A DNA stretch of 64,000 bases, from NCBI GenBank assembly GCA_964464925.1, contig CAYXLI010000012.1:62001-126000 (forward strand), given 5' to 3'. The notes beneath the pieces were generated by a model. It did no database searches, was not told the origin of the DNA, and saw only the letters and a list, made by a program, of their open reading frames with translations. This document shows positions 35,322-43,364 of this stretch, piece after piece. Position 1 is the first letter of the stretch. Each line of letters begins with the position of its first letter. The position numbers were made by a program, and so were the translations under genes. This DNA comes from CAYXLI01 sp964464925 (GTDB lineage Bacteria > Acidobacteriota > Terriglobia > Bryobacterales > Bryobacteraceae).

Positions 35322-36651
35322 AATTGAGGATGCCCGGCAAAGGGCCGGTGCTGTCGGCGAAACGATCCACCGGAGTGCCGAAGGCGTCGAGCATCGAGAC
35401 ATAGAGATCCGCCAGCGGCGTGTCCGGTGAATACTTACGGTGCTGGCCGGTGGCGAGACGTCCGCCGGCGCGCCCGGCGACGATTACGGGCAGATTGTGC
35501 GGATCATGCTTGTCGCCGTCGCGAATGCCGCAGCCGAGCAGCACCATGGAGTTCGCCAGGACGTTGCTGTCGCCCTCTTTCATGCCGCGGAGTTTGTTCA
35601 GCAAATAGGCGTACTGCTCGACGTGCCAGCGGTTGATCTGCTGGTACTGCCGCAGCTTGTCCGCGTCTTTCTGGTGGTGTGAAAGCGAATGATGGCCGTC
35701 CTTAATGCCGTCCAGGAACGAGAAGTTCTGGTTGCTGACCTCGTTGTTGAACATGAACGTGCAGATGCGGGTTGAATCCGTTTGGAAGGCGAGTGCGATC
35801 ATGTCCATCATCAAGCGAACGTGCTCGGCATAATCTTTGGGATTTGCTTCGGGCCGCGCCGACGGATCGATAGGTACGCGCGGTTTCCATTTGGATTGCT
35901 CCGGACGGCTTGCCCGTTGCACACGCTCTTCCAGCGAACGCACGACGGAGAGATACTCGTCCATGCGCTGCCGATCGGCAGTGCCGAGCTGAGAGCGCAA
36001 CTGGCGAGCGTCGTCTAAGACGCGGTCGAGCAGCAGTACGTCGTTTTTAGCCTGCTGCGTTTGGGGCTTTGTCGCGCGAAACAGGCGTTCAAAGACGTGG
36101 GCAGGATCCAGTTCCTTCGCAAGCGGGTTCGTAGGGGCGCTCCACGCGATGTGCGAGCCGTAAACACGGGTGTAGCCGACATTCTTATCTACTCCCGTTG
36201 TGACAGGCGACACGCCCAGTTCCAGCGAGGGAAACGGCGTCGCCTTTCCGCCGCGCTGTGCCGCGATCTGATCCATGGACGTGCCGTTTGCACTTACATC
36301 GACGCCCAGAGTCTTGGTGATTGTGGTGCAGGTGAGAAAACCTGCAATCTTTACGTAGTGGCCGTCGCCGCCAGCGCTCGCCTGGTTCCAGAGGTTCGTC
36401 AGCACGAGCAACTCATCCTTCAAGTCCTGCAATGGTGCGAGCGTGGGTGAGAGCTGGAAATCATTGCCTTCGCCTTCGGGTGTCCACTGATCGGGATGGA
36501 CTCCGTTCGGGAAGTAGAGCGCGGCCATTCTGATGGGCAACTTCGCGGTTCCCGCGGCGGCGCAAGACATCGCCTCCAGCCAGGGCAGTGCAAGAGCCGC
36601 ACCTGTGCCGCGTAGCAGGGTTCGTCGCGAAATAGGGAAAGGGCTGCGCAT
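35317..36651 (-). CDS. DUF1552 family protein, Tat-exported
   Basis: A 444-residue protein. The N-terminus RSPFPISRRTLLRGTGAA carries a twin-arginine signal. The body has LYFPNGVHPDQWTPEGEG, LTNLWNQA, and VLLGCGIRDGDKHDPHNLPV, marks of DUF1552, a relative of the DUF1501/alkaline phosphatase fold. It is always found next to DUF1592-type cytochrome proteins in Planctomycetes and Acidobacteriota, as here. The ATG at 36651 overlaps the stop of the upstream DUF1592 gene by one base. The stop overlaps the stop of the read-through selenoprotein by 3 bases. Function unknown; export as a pair with its partner is likely. Confidence 0.9.
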   Translation of the reverse strand: MRSPFPISRRTLLRGTGAALALPWLEAMSCAAAGTAKLPIRMAALYFPNGVHPDQWTPEGEGNDFQLSPTLAPLQDLKDELLVLTNLWNQASAGGDGHYVKIAGFLTCTTITKTLGVDVSANGTSMDQIAAQRGGKATPFPSLELGVSPVTTGVDKNVGYTRVYGSHIAWSAPTNPLAKELDPAHVFERLFRATKPQTQQAKNDVLLLDRVLDDARQLRSQLGTADRQRMDEYLSVVRSLEERVQRASRPEQSKWKPRVPIDPSARPEANPKDYAEHVRLMMDMIALAFQTDSTRICTFMFNNEVSNQNFSFLDGIKDGHHSLSHHQKDADKLRQYQQINRWHVEQYAYLLNKLRGMKEGDSNVLANSMVLLGCGIRDGDKHDPHNLPVIVAGRAGGRLATGQHRKYSPDTPLADLYVSMLDAFGTPVDRFADSTGPLPGILNS

Positions 36652-38489
36652 CACCGCTTAGAGACTTCCAGTGTAGCCGGTTGATAGCGGAATGGCACGC
36701 TCATGACGATGCCTTGCACCAGCGATTGTGCCCTGTATCCGTCCTTATCCAGTTGAGTGAGGATCTGCTCGACCGTGCACTGATCCTGCAAAGTGAGGCC
36801 GCGGCCGAGTGCGTAGCCTAGCAGCTTCGTGGTGAGATTGCGAAAGAAAAGTTCCTTCTTGTTCAGCAGAACGGTTTTCAACTGCTCCGGGCCGTCAAAG
36901 GAGATGCCGCCGGGGAGTTCGCCCTTCGAGTCGATAGGCTTGCCGGCGTCTTCGGTGCGCCAGCGTCCGAGCACGTCGTAATTCTCCAGACCGAAACCAA
37001 TCGGATCGATACGGCTATGGCATGAGGCGCAGACTGGATTCGCGCGGTGTTGAGCCAGACGCTCACGAACGGTCCTCGGGGCAGCGCCATCGTGGTTCTC
37101 TTCGAGCTGTGGAACATTGGGCGGAGGAGGCGGGGGCGGGGTTCCCAGCAGGGCATCCAGCACCCACTTGCCCCTCAGCACGGGGCTGGTTCGCGTGGGC
37201 AGCGAGGAAACTGCAAGGACTGCGGACATGCCGAGTATTCCGCCTCGATGGCTGCCCTCAGGCAGGTCGGCGCGCTTGGGCTGCTGCTTCAGATCGGTTT
37301 TTGGCAGTCCATAGAACTTCTGCAGTTTGTTAGTGAGGATGGTGAAATTCGAATCGATCAGGTTTAACAGGGACAGGTCCTGGGCCAGGATCTCCTGAAA
37401 GAACAGAATCGGTTCGTACTTCATGGCAGATTGCAGTTCGGCGTCGTAGTACTGCGGAAAGAGCTTCTTGTCCGGCTTAATGTCGCGGCCCAGTTCGCGG
37501 GTGCCGAGCCACTGTTCCACGAAGCGCTGGCAGAACTCGAGCGACTTGGGATCTTTCAGCATGCGCGCGATCTCGCTATGCAGCACCGAAGGATCCTGGA
37601 GTTTGCCTTCCTTCGCGAGGCGAAACAACTGGGCGTCCGGCATGGAGCCCCATAGGAAATACGACAAGCGCGAGGCGAGTTCGAAGTGGCCGAGCGGGCG
37701 GGGCTCCGCGGACGGGTTCGGCGGTTCTATACGAAAAAGGAAATTCGGCGAGATCAGCACGGCCTGAAGCGCGTATTGCAGCGCCTCATCGAAGTCTTCC
37801 CCGCGGGCGGAGGCCTGCTGGAACAGCGTGAGGTAACGAGCCATCTCGGTGTCCGCGACCGGCCTGCGAAACGCACGGGGCAGGAAGCCGGTGAGAACTT
37901 TCCGCGCGTCCTGGTCCGCGATGACGAATGCTGTCCTGGATTTAGGATCACTGAACGCGTAATGCAGCGCGGTTCGGGCGGACTCCAGGTATTTCTCGGC
38001 GTGAATGGGCGAGAGGAACAGCGTTTCTGCAGCGTTGTCGAACCCTTCGCCCCCGGCACCGTCGGCCGGAAGGCTCTGGCCGGCGTTGATGTGAATGTTC
38101 AGCAGATCGCGGATTGTTGCCGCGTACTCATCGCGATTCAGTCTGCGGATGAGAGTGGCGGAGGCGACGGGACCATTGGCACAGGCCGCGGATCGCAGTT
38201 CGGTAGAGATCCAGGTGACGAACGCCTCGCGGTTATCGAGCGAAGGAGAGGGGGCGCTTCGCGGAGGCATTTCGTTGTCACGAACTCGCCTGAGAATGAC
38301 GGCCCATGTCTTGGAATTCGCAACGACGTCGGATGTCAACCTGGTCAGATCCAGTTTCGCGGCGGCGCTCTTGCCCCGGTGACACGCATAGCAGGAGGAT
38401 TTCAGGAATGTCTCAGCATCCGTAAAGGAGTAGGCTGGGAGCAAGTGTGCGAAGAAAAGCAGGAGAGACAATGCTCGGAACATCCGCAT
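36651..38489 (-). CDS. DUF1592/DUF1588/DUF1585 protein with N-terminal cytochrome domain
   Basis: A 612-residue exported protein. The signal peptide is ALSLLLFFAHLLPAYS. A haem-binding CYACH (Cys33, Cys36, His37) opens a planctomycete-type cytochrome domain, followed by DUF1587 (LIRRLNRDEYAATIRDLL), DUF1595 (GFLPRAFRRPVADTEMARYL), DUF1592 (LQYALQAVLISPNFLFRIE, LASRLSYFLWGSMPD), DUF1588 (RRGGIL-like HRGGILGMSAVLAVSSLPTR; CASCH, a second haem-type motif near residue 490; DPIGFGLENYD) and DUF1585 at the end. The pair with DUF1552 is conserved. A role in periplasmic oxidation of polymeric carbon has been proposed for such systems, without proof. Confidence 0.92.
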   Translation of the reverse strand: MRMFRALSLLLFFAHLLPAYSFTDAETFLKSSCYACHRGKSAAAKLDLTRLTSDVVANSKTWAVILRRVRDNEMPPRSAPSPSLDNREAFVTWISTELRSAACANGPVASATLIRRLNRDEYAATIRDLLNIHINAGQSLPADGAGGEGFDNAAETLFLSPIHAEKYLESARTALHYAFSDPKSRTAFVIADQDARKVLTGFLPRAFRRPVADTEMARYLTLFQQASARGEDFDEALQYALQAVLISPNFLFRIEPPNPSAEPRPLGHFELASRLSYFLWGSMPDAQLFRLAKEGKLQDPSVLHSEIARMLKDPKSLEFCQRFVEQWLGTRELGRDIKPDKKLFPQYYDAELQSAMKYEPILFFQEILAQDLSLLNLIDSNFTILTNKLQKFYGLPKTDLKQQPKRADLPEGSHRGGILGMSAVLAVSSLPTRTSPVLRGKWVLDALLGTPPPPPPPNVPQLEENHDGAAPRTVRERLAQHRANPVCASCHSRIDPIGFGLENYDVLGRWRTEDAGKPIDSKGELPGGISFDGPEQLKTVLLNKKELFFRNLTTKLLGYALGRGLTLQDQCTVEQILTQLDKDGYRAQSLVQGIVMSVPFRYQPATLEVSKR

Positions 38490-38492
38490 GAA

Positions 38493-39764
38493 ATGCTATC
38501 ACCTGCTCCTAAGATAGTGGATAGAGGCAGTGTGGCAGCATCTATCCTTATCGTCGCGGCCAAAACCGGGTATCAAACGCGTAGCTTTGCAGAGGCGGCA
38601 CAGGCGCTCGGCGTTCAGGTAATTATGGCTACGGACCGGTGCCATGTGCTGGATGATCCGTGGGGCGACAATGCGATTCCGCTTCGATTCGAAGAGCCGG
38701 TAAAGGCTGCGAGCCGGATCGCGCGCATGAAATTGGAGTTGGGCGGAGTGGTGGCCGTGGGGGATCGTCCGTCCTATATCGCCGCGCTTGCGGCGGCGGA
38801 GCTTGGGTTGCCGTATCATCCGCCTTCGGCTGTGGACGCGGCGCGGAATAAATTTAAGGCCCGGGAGGTGTTCCGGGGTGCAGGGCTTCCGGTGCCTGAA
38901 TACACAGTGTTCCGGGCCGACGAGACGCCTCCTGCGTGGGGCCGTTTCCCTTGCGTCCTGAAGCCGCTGGGGTTGTCGATGAGCAGGGGCGTAATTCGAG
39001 CGGATACAGCCGATCAATTCCGGGATGCGTTCCAGCGTATTCGAGCGATTCTGCACAATCCGGAGATCGTGCGCATGCACGAAGAGCAGGACCGGTTCGT
39101 ACAGGTTGAGGAGTTCATCCCAGGGCGGGAGTTCTCCGTGGAGGCAATTGCGACACGCGGTGAACTGCAGGTTGTGGCAATTTTCGACAAGCCGGATCCA
39201 CTGGACGGGCCGTTTTTCGAAGAGACGATCTATGTGACGCCGTCGCGCTTATCAAGTGAGCACCAGGCGGCAATTGAGCGGACGACGCGCGCAGCGGTTC
39301 GTGCCTTGGGGCTGAGCGATGGTCCCCTTCACGCAGAGATGCGCGTGAACGAACGCGGCGTCTGGATGCTGGAGGTGGCTGCGCGCCCGATTGGCGGATT
39401 GTGTGCGCAGGCGGTCCGGTTCAGCGATGGTTCGTCCTTCGAATCGATCATCGTGCGGCACGCACTGGGGGAGGACGTGAGTGCTCTTCAAAGAGAAGAT
39501 AAGGCGTCGGGAGTGATGATGATTCCGATACCGAAGAATGGAATCTATGCCGGGGTGACGGGAGTGGACCGCGCCTCTCAATTCGCGGAAGCTGTTATTA
39601 CGGCCAAGGAAGGACAGCGGTTCCTGAAGCTGCCCGAAGGGAACAGCTATCCGGGCTTTTTGTTTGCGCGAGCGGACAAGCCCGAAGAGGCCGAAAGCCT
39701 GCTGAGGCGCGCCTACGCCCAACTCGACTTTCAGTTTGCTACCGAGTTGGAGACGGTCCGCTGA
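38493..39764 (+). CDS. ATP-grasp domain protein
   Basis: A protein of about 423 residues with the ATP-grasp fold: N-terminal Rossmann-like part (ASILIVAAKTGYQTRSF, VVAVGDRPSYIAALAA), the central ATP site (PCVLKPLGLSMSRGV, VQVEEFIPGREFSVEAI) and the metal-binding end (LHAEMRVNERGVWMLEVAAR). It joins an acid to an amine or thiol through an acyl phosphate, like the L-amino-acid ligases and BL00235-type enzymes. The ATG at 38493 sits three bases from the divergent DUF1592 start; a GTG at 38532 is possible. The open frame extends far upstream but only as antisense of that neighbour. Its stop touches the stop of the VOC gene. Confidence 0.88.
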   Translation: MLSPAPKIVDRGSVAASILIVAAKTGYQTRSFAEAAQALGVQVIMATDRCHVLDDPWGDNAIPLRFEEPVKAASRIARMKLELGGVVAVGDRPSYIAALAAAELGLPYHPPSAVDAARNKFKAREVFRGAGLPVPEYTVFRADETPPAWGRFPCVLKPLGLSMSRGVIRADTADQFRDAFQRIRAILHNPEIVRMHEEQDRFVQVEEFIPGREFSVEAIATRGELQVVAIFDKPDPLDGPFFEETIYVTPSRLSSEHQAAIERTTRAAVRALGLSDGPLHAEMRVNERGVWMLEVAARPIGGLCAQAVRFSDGSSFESIIVRHALGEDVSALQREDKASGVMMIPIPKNGIYAGVTGVDRASQFAEAVITAKEGQRFLKLPEGNSYPGFLFARADKPEEAESLLRRAYAQLDFQFATELETVR

Positions 39765-40157
39765 TCAGACCGGGTCTACCGGAGTCGGGAGCTCATACCA
39801 GATTTCCACTTCATAGCCGTCCGGGTCCGAAGCAAAGAGGAAAGGCTCTCCCGGGCAGAATTCTCCCTGGCTGACAATTCTGCCACCCGCCGCGGTCACT
39901 TCTCTAGCCGCCACACCGATGTCAGATGGATTCGTGAGGCGGAAACCGAAGTGAATGACTCCGCCCTGCCTGCCAGCGAGCTTCTCGTCCGCCTTTTCGA
40001 ATACGATCACGTCCCACGTGCCCGGAATCTGGACTTGCAGGAATGCGTCACCTCGATAGACCTGCACCGCGCCGAAGATGCGCCGGTAGAACTCCAACGA
40101 GCGGTCGAGGTCACGGACGGCGAGTGCAATATGTGTCAGCCCATGCGTGTTGACCAT
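39765..40157 (-). CDS. VOC family (glyoxalase/fosfomycin-resistance fold) protein
   Basis: A 130-residue protein with the paired beta-alpha-beta3 units of the vicinal-oxygen-chelate fold: LTHIALAVRDLDRSLEFYRR with the first His ligand, VIHFGFRL with the second, and FLFASDPDGYEVEIWYE with the Glu ligand. It may be a glyoxalase, dioxygenase or resistance protein; the sequence alone does not decide. It lies 6 bases after the MATE gene on the same strand, which suggests a joint detoxification role. Confidence 0.9.
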   Translation of the reverse strand: MVNTHGLTHIALAVRDLDRSLEFYRRIFGAVQVYRGDAFLQVQIPGTWDVIVFEKADEKLAGRQGGVIHFGFRLTNPSDIGVAAREVTAAGGRIVSQGEFCPGEPFLFASDPDGYEVEIWYELPTPVDPV

Positions 40158-40163
40158 AACAAG

Positions 40164-41588
40164 TCACACCTTCTGCATCTTCCAGCGTCCCATGCGGAAC
40201 GTGAGAACGCCTATGACAGCCAGTGTAGCCTCGGAAATTGCGATTGCAAGGAACACACCGCGCGGGCCGAGACCGATGTGGGTGGACAGGCCGTAAGCCA
40301 AGGGAATCTGCCAGCACCAGTAGCAGAGCAGGTTGATGAGTGTTGGCGTGAGCGTATCGCCTGCGCCGTTGAAGGCCTGAACGAGCACCATGCCCCAGGC
40401 GTAGGCGACATACCCATAGCTCACGTCGCGCAGACACTCGACCGCGATAGGCGCGACGCGCGGATCCGTTGTAAACCACGAGATGATCCAAGATGCGAAG
40501 CTGATGAAGACCACACTGACGGTGCCCAGAAAGGCCATGTTGTACAGGCCGGTCCGCCATACTGCGTTTTCGGCGCGGTCCGGCTTCCTGGCGCCGAGGT
40601 TCTGGCCGACCAATGTAGCCGCGGCATTGCTCAGCCCCCAGGACGGGAGAATCGCGAACACGATGATACGAATTGCGATGGTGTAGCCGGCCACGGCCGA
40701 ATCGCCGAAGGTCGCGGTCAGGCGGACGAGCGCGAGCCAGCTCGCAGTGGCAATGGCGTATTGGAACATGCCTTTCAAGGCCATTCGCAAAAGCCTCATT
40801 AGGACAGCCACGTTCACGCGAACCTGCTCGCGCCGGATTACGACACGCGCCCTGCCGCTGGTGAGTGCGTACAGCGTGTAGCCGACTCCGACGAAGCGCC
40901 CGATGGTCGTTGCGACCGCCGCTCCGGTGATGCCGAGCGCAGGAAACGGACCGAGGCCGAAGATGAGGCACGGGTCGAGCAGCATGTTGACGACGTTGCC
41001 GATCCAGAGGGCTCGCATCGCGAGCGACGCGTCCCCTGCCCCGCGTAGGATGGCGTTGTTCAGAAAGAGAAGAAAAACGCCCGCGGAGCCGCCCAACAGG
41101 AGTGCAGTGTAACTGGAGCCGGTTCGGACCGCGTCGCGTGAAGCTCCCATGAGTTCGAGCAGACGCGGGGCGTTGGTCATCCCGGTGATTGCTACGGCGC
41201 CCGATACAACCACGCCGATCAGGATCGACTGTACGGCGGCGACAGCGGCATCCGACGGATGTTTCTCACCGATGCGCCGCGCGACCGTGGCGGTGGTTGC
41301 AATCGAGAGTCCGGTGGCGACTGCGAATACGAGCGTGAACATGGACTCGGTGAGGCCGACGACGGTTATCGCCTCCGAACCGAGCCGGGAGACCCAGAAG
41401 ACGTTCACGATGCCGAACAGCGACTCCATGACCATTTCGAGGATCATGGGAATCGCGAGCAGGAAGATGGCCCGGCTCAATTTGCCTTCGGTGTAATCCT
41501 GATGCGTTCCTGCAATCGCGTCGCGCACCGATTTCCAGAACGAAGCCTGCGGCGACGGCATAGGCAGGAGTGCGGACGGCGCATCCAT
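40164..41588 (-). CDS. MATE family efflux transporter
   Basis: A 474-residue inner-membrane protein with about 12 hydrophobic segments in two homologous halves. Repeated marks are AIPMILEMVMESLFGIVNVFWV, first 20 residues typical, then NNAILRGAGDASLAM and, in the second half, GMVLVQAFNGAGDTLTPTLI. MATE proteins export cationic drugs or metabolites in exchange for sodium ions or protons. The ATG at 41588 follows AGGAGC. The 178 bases upstream (41589-41766) hold a GC stem, GCGGGGC (41637-41643) with GCCCCGC (41664-41670), and no gene. Confidence 0.93.
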   Translation of the reverse strand: MDAPSALLPMPSPQASFWKSVRDAIAGTHQDYTEGKLSRAIFLLAIPMILEMVMESLFGIVNVFWVSRLGSEAITVVGLTESMFTLVFAVATGLSIATTATVARRIGEKHPSDAAVAAVQSILIGVVVSGAVAITGMTNAPRLLELMGASRDAVRTGSSYTALLLGGSAGVFLLFLNNAILRGAGDASLAMRALWIGNVVNMLLDPCLIFGLGPFPALGITGAAVATTIGRFVGVGYTLYALTSGRARVVIRREQVRVNVAVLMRLLRMALKGMFQYAIATASWLALVRLTATFGDSAVAGYTIAIRIIVFAILPSWGLSNAAATLVGQNLGARKPDRAENAVWRTGLYNMAFLGTVSVVFISFASWIISWFTTDPRVAPIAVECLRDVSYGYVAYAWGMVLVQAFNGAGDTLTPTLINLLCYWCWQIPLAYGLSTHIGLGPRGVFLAIAISEATLAVIGVLTFRMGRWKMQKV

Positions 41589-41766
41589 AAGATTGCTCCT
41601 GAATCAATAAAAGGCTAAGTTGGGTTGGAATTGCCGGCGGGGCCGGGAGGAAGGAAAGCTCGAGCCCCGCTAATCAACAGCGACGAAAATGGATCGGGTG
41701 AGCTTCATGCAACGAGTTTGCCCGAGTGCGGGACTCTTGTCAAGAAAAACATAATGCCGGGCGGTG

Positions 41767-42129
41767 CTAGGCGTCGCGGTGAACCGTGTCGATGGAGAAG
41801 GCCGGCACGCACACCGCAATGTATTCGGCCCCATCTTCACCGGGTGTGCTGTAGCGGACCCACTCGCCTTTTTCGGTGATGACGGCCTGGCCTGCGTAAA
41901 CGTCCAGCACGCCGCCCTTGTGCTCAACGCGGATCATCCCTTTCAACACAATGGTGAACTCGTCGAACTGGGGGCTCTGGCCGGGCTCCTCCCAACCGGA
42001 GGGGCTTCGCATATGGGCCACACTGACGGCGGAGGTTTGCGAATTGACGCGGCCGATGTACTCGTCGATAAGCTTGACTTTGTTTCCGGCAGCTTCGATT
42101 CGGCTAGGCTGTTCGATGAGTTTCGGCAT
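41767..42129 (-). CDS. Cupin-domain protein
   Basis: A 120-residue single-domain cupin. The start at 42129 has GAAGGA as ribosome site 5-6 bases upstream; the longer open frame overlaps the KAS gene and is rejected. Strands PQFDEFTIVLKGMIRVEHKGG and GQAVITEKGEWVRY form the barrel. The first metal motif is partly degenerate. It is the last gene of the MBOAT-SGNH-ACP-KAS III run, 8 bases after the KAS stop, so a role in the same pathway, perhaps sugar isomerisation or sensing, is possible. Confidence 0.75.
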   Translation of the reverse strand: MPKLIEQPSRIEAAGNKVKLIDEYIGRVNSQTSAVSVAHMRSPSGWEEPGQSPQFDEFTIVLKGMIRVEHKGGVLDVYAGQAVITEKGEWVRYSTPGEDGAEYIAVCVPAFSIDTVHRDA

Positions 42130-42137
42130 TCCTTCTG

Positions 42138-43070
42138 TTATGACACGCCTTCGGCCAGAAGTGCACCCCAGTGGTATCCGGCGCCAAAACTGGCGAAGCA
42201 CACGGGCACGCCGAGTTGGAAGCCGTGCGTTTGAATCCATTCGGAGGCGGCGATCAGCATCGAGGCGGAAGATGTATTCCCGTACTTTCGAATGTTGGAG
42301 AAGAACCTCTCCTCCGCGACGCCCAGGGCCTGTGCGATACGTGCGATCAGGTTTTGGTTCGCCTGGTGCATGAGATAAGTGTCCACATCACAAGGTTTAT
42401 GGCCATTGCGGCCAAGCAAAGTCTCCACGGCGCGAGGAATCTTGCGAGAGGCTTGAAGGATTACCGAGCGGCCATTCATTTCCAGAGGCTTCTCGAAATC
42501 GAGGCGTAAGTCTTCGCTGAACGAGCCGTCCGTCTGGATGACGGAATCGACAATGCGCGCCGAACCCTTTTGGGAGTCGATGAGGCAGGCGCCGGCGCCA
42601 TCTCCGAACAGGATAGCGACGCCGCGCTCCATGGGTTGGCGCATGACCACGCTGGACATTTTCTCGGCTCCGACGATGAGAATCTTGTCGTAAGCCTTTG
42701 CGAGGCGCGATGCGAGTGACATGGCAAAAAGGGAGCCGGCGCTTGCGATGGGAATGTCGATGGCAGGGGTGGTATCAAGGCCGAGGCGGGAAGCGAGGGC
42801 GGCGGCCGGCCCTGGGAACTGACGTTCGGCGGAGCCGCTGGAAACCAGAATCATGCCGAGTTCCGAAGGCTGGACCTCGGCGCGGTCGAGGCAGTCCTCA
42901 GCGGCGCGAGTCGCCATGTCGGCTACGGATTCGCCGTTGGCGAAGCGGCGCTCCTCAATGCCGGAGACATTGATGATCCAGTTCGCATTGCAGCCGACCT
43001 GCGGACCAATCTCGTCGTTGCTGACCACATGTGGAGGCAGATACGCCCCGAATGCTCGAATAAAAGCCAC
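42138..43070 (-). CDS. KAS III (FabH-like) enzyme with Ser in place of the catalytic Cys
   Basis: A protein of about 310 residues with thiolase fold. The GTG at 43070 gives AFIRAFGAYLPP, the normal FabH start; a GTG at 43088 is possible. His (MHQANQNL, ~235) and Asn (KYGNTSSAS, ~265) of the FabH triad are present. The nucleophile site reads DIPIASAGS where FabH has a Cys, so position ~110 is Ser (codon AGC at 42743-42741). Such Ser forms are known in acyl-transferring KAS III relatives such as DpsC. It would load or transfer an acyl group rather than carry out standard chain initiation. The ACP gene just upstream is the likely partner. Confidence 0.88.
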   Translation of the reverse strand: MAFIRAFGAYLPPHVVSNDEIGPQVGCNANWIINVSGIEERRFANGESVADMATRAAEDCLDRAEVQPSELGMILVSSGSAERQFPGPAAALASRLGLDTTPAIDIPIASAGSLFAMSLASRLAKAYDKILIVGAEKMSSVVMRQPMERGVAILFGDGAGACLIDSQKGSARIVDSVIQTDGSFSEDLRLDFEKPLEMNGRSVILQASRKIPRAVETLLGRNGHKPCDVDTYLMHQANQNLIARIAQALGVAEERFFSNIRKYGNTSSASMLIAASEWIQTHGFQLGVPVCFASFGAGYHWGALLAEGVS

Positions 43071-43105
43071 TGTACTCCCGAATGTCACCAGACCCCGCGG
43101 GCCGG

Positions 43106-43342
43106 TCAGGAATGTTTCTCTAAATAGGATTCAATGTGCTCGATGCTGTCGAACTTCCGCGGATTCAGGTCGGAGTCGGGGATTTTGAGTCCGAACTCCT
43201 GCTCAAGTGCCGCCACCATATCGGGCAACGCAAAGGAGTCCAACAACCCGGAGTCGAACAGGGATTCGTCCGCCGCGGGCGTGATTGCCTTCCGCGTCAC
43301 TTGCTGCAGGATTTCCAGTATCCGCGTGCGCCGGTCATTCAC
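43106..43342 (-). CDS. Acyl carrier protein
   Basis: A 78-residue acidic carrier. The phosphopantetheine site is LLDSFALPDM with Ser36, followed by the usual helix pattern (ALEQEFGLKIPDSDLNP, HIESYLEKH). The DSF rather than DSL motif and the FDSGLLDSF lead resemble DltC-type carriers more than the housekeeping fatty-acid ACP. A GTG start is used. It stands between the SGNH and KAS III genes, so it probably feeds acyl groups to the MBOAT protein. Confidence 0.88.
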   Translation of the reverse strand: MNDRRTRILEILQQVTRKAITPAADESLFDSGLLDSFALPDMVAALEQEFGLKIPDSDLNPRKFDSIEHIESYLEKHS

Positions 43343-43364
43343 CGCTTCGCATACATCCTTTTTC

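Noticed and set aside
37686..38492. Long open frame upstream of the ATP-grasp start
   Set aside because: It is antisense to the well-supported DUF1592 gene and its translation has no recognisable domain; the ATP-grasp fold begins after 38493.
41737..41755. TTGTCA and CATAAT as a promoter in the cupin-MATE gap
   Set aside because: Spacing of 7 bases is far too short.
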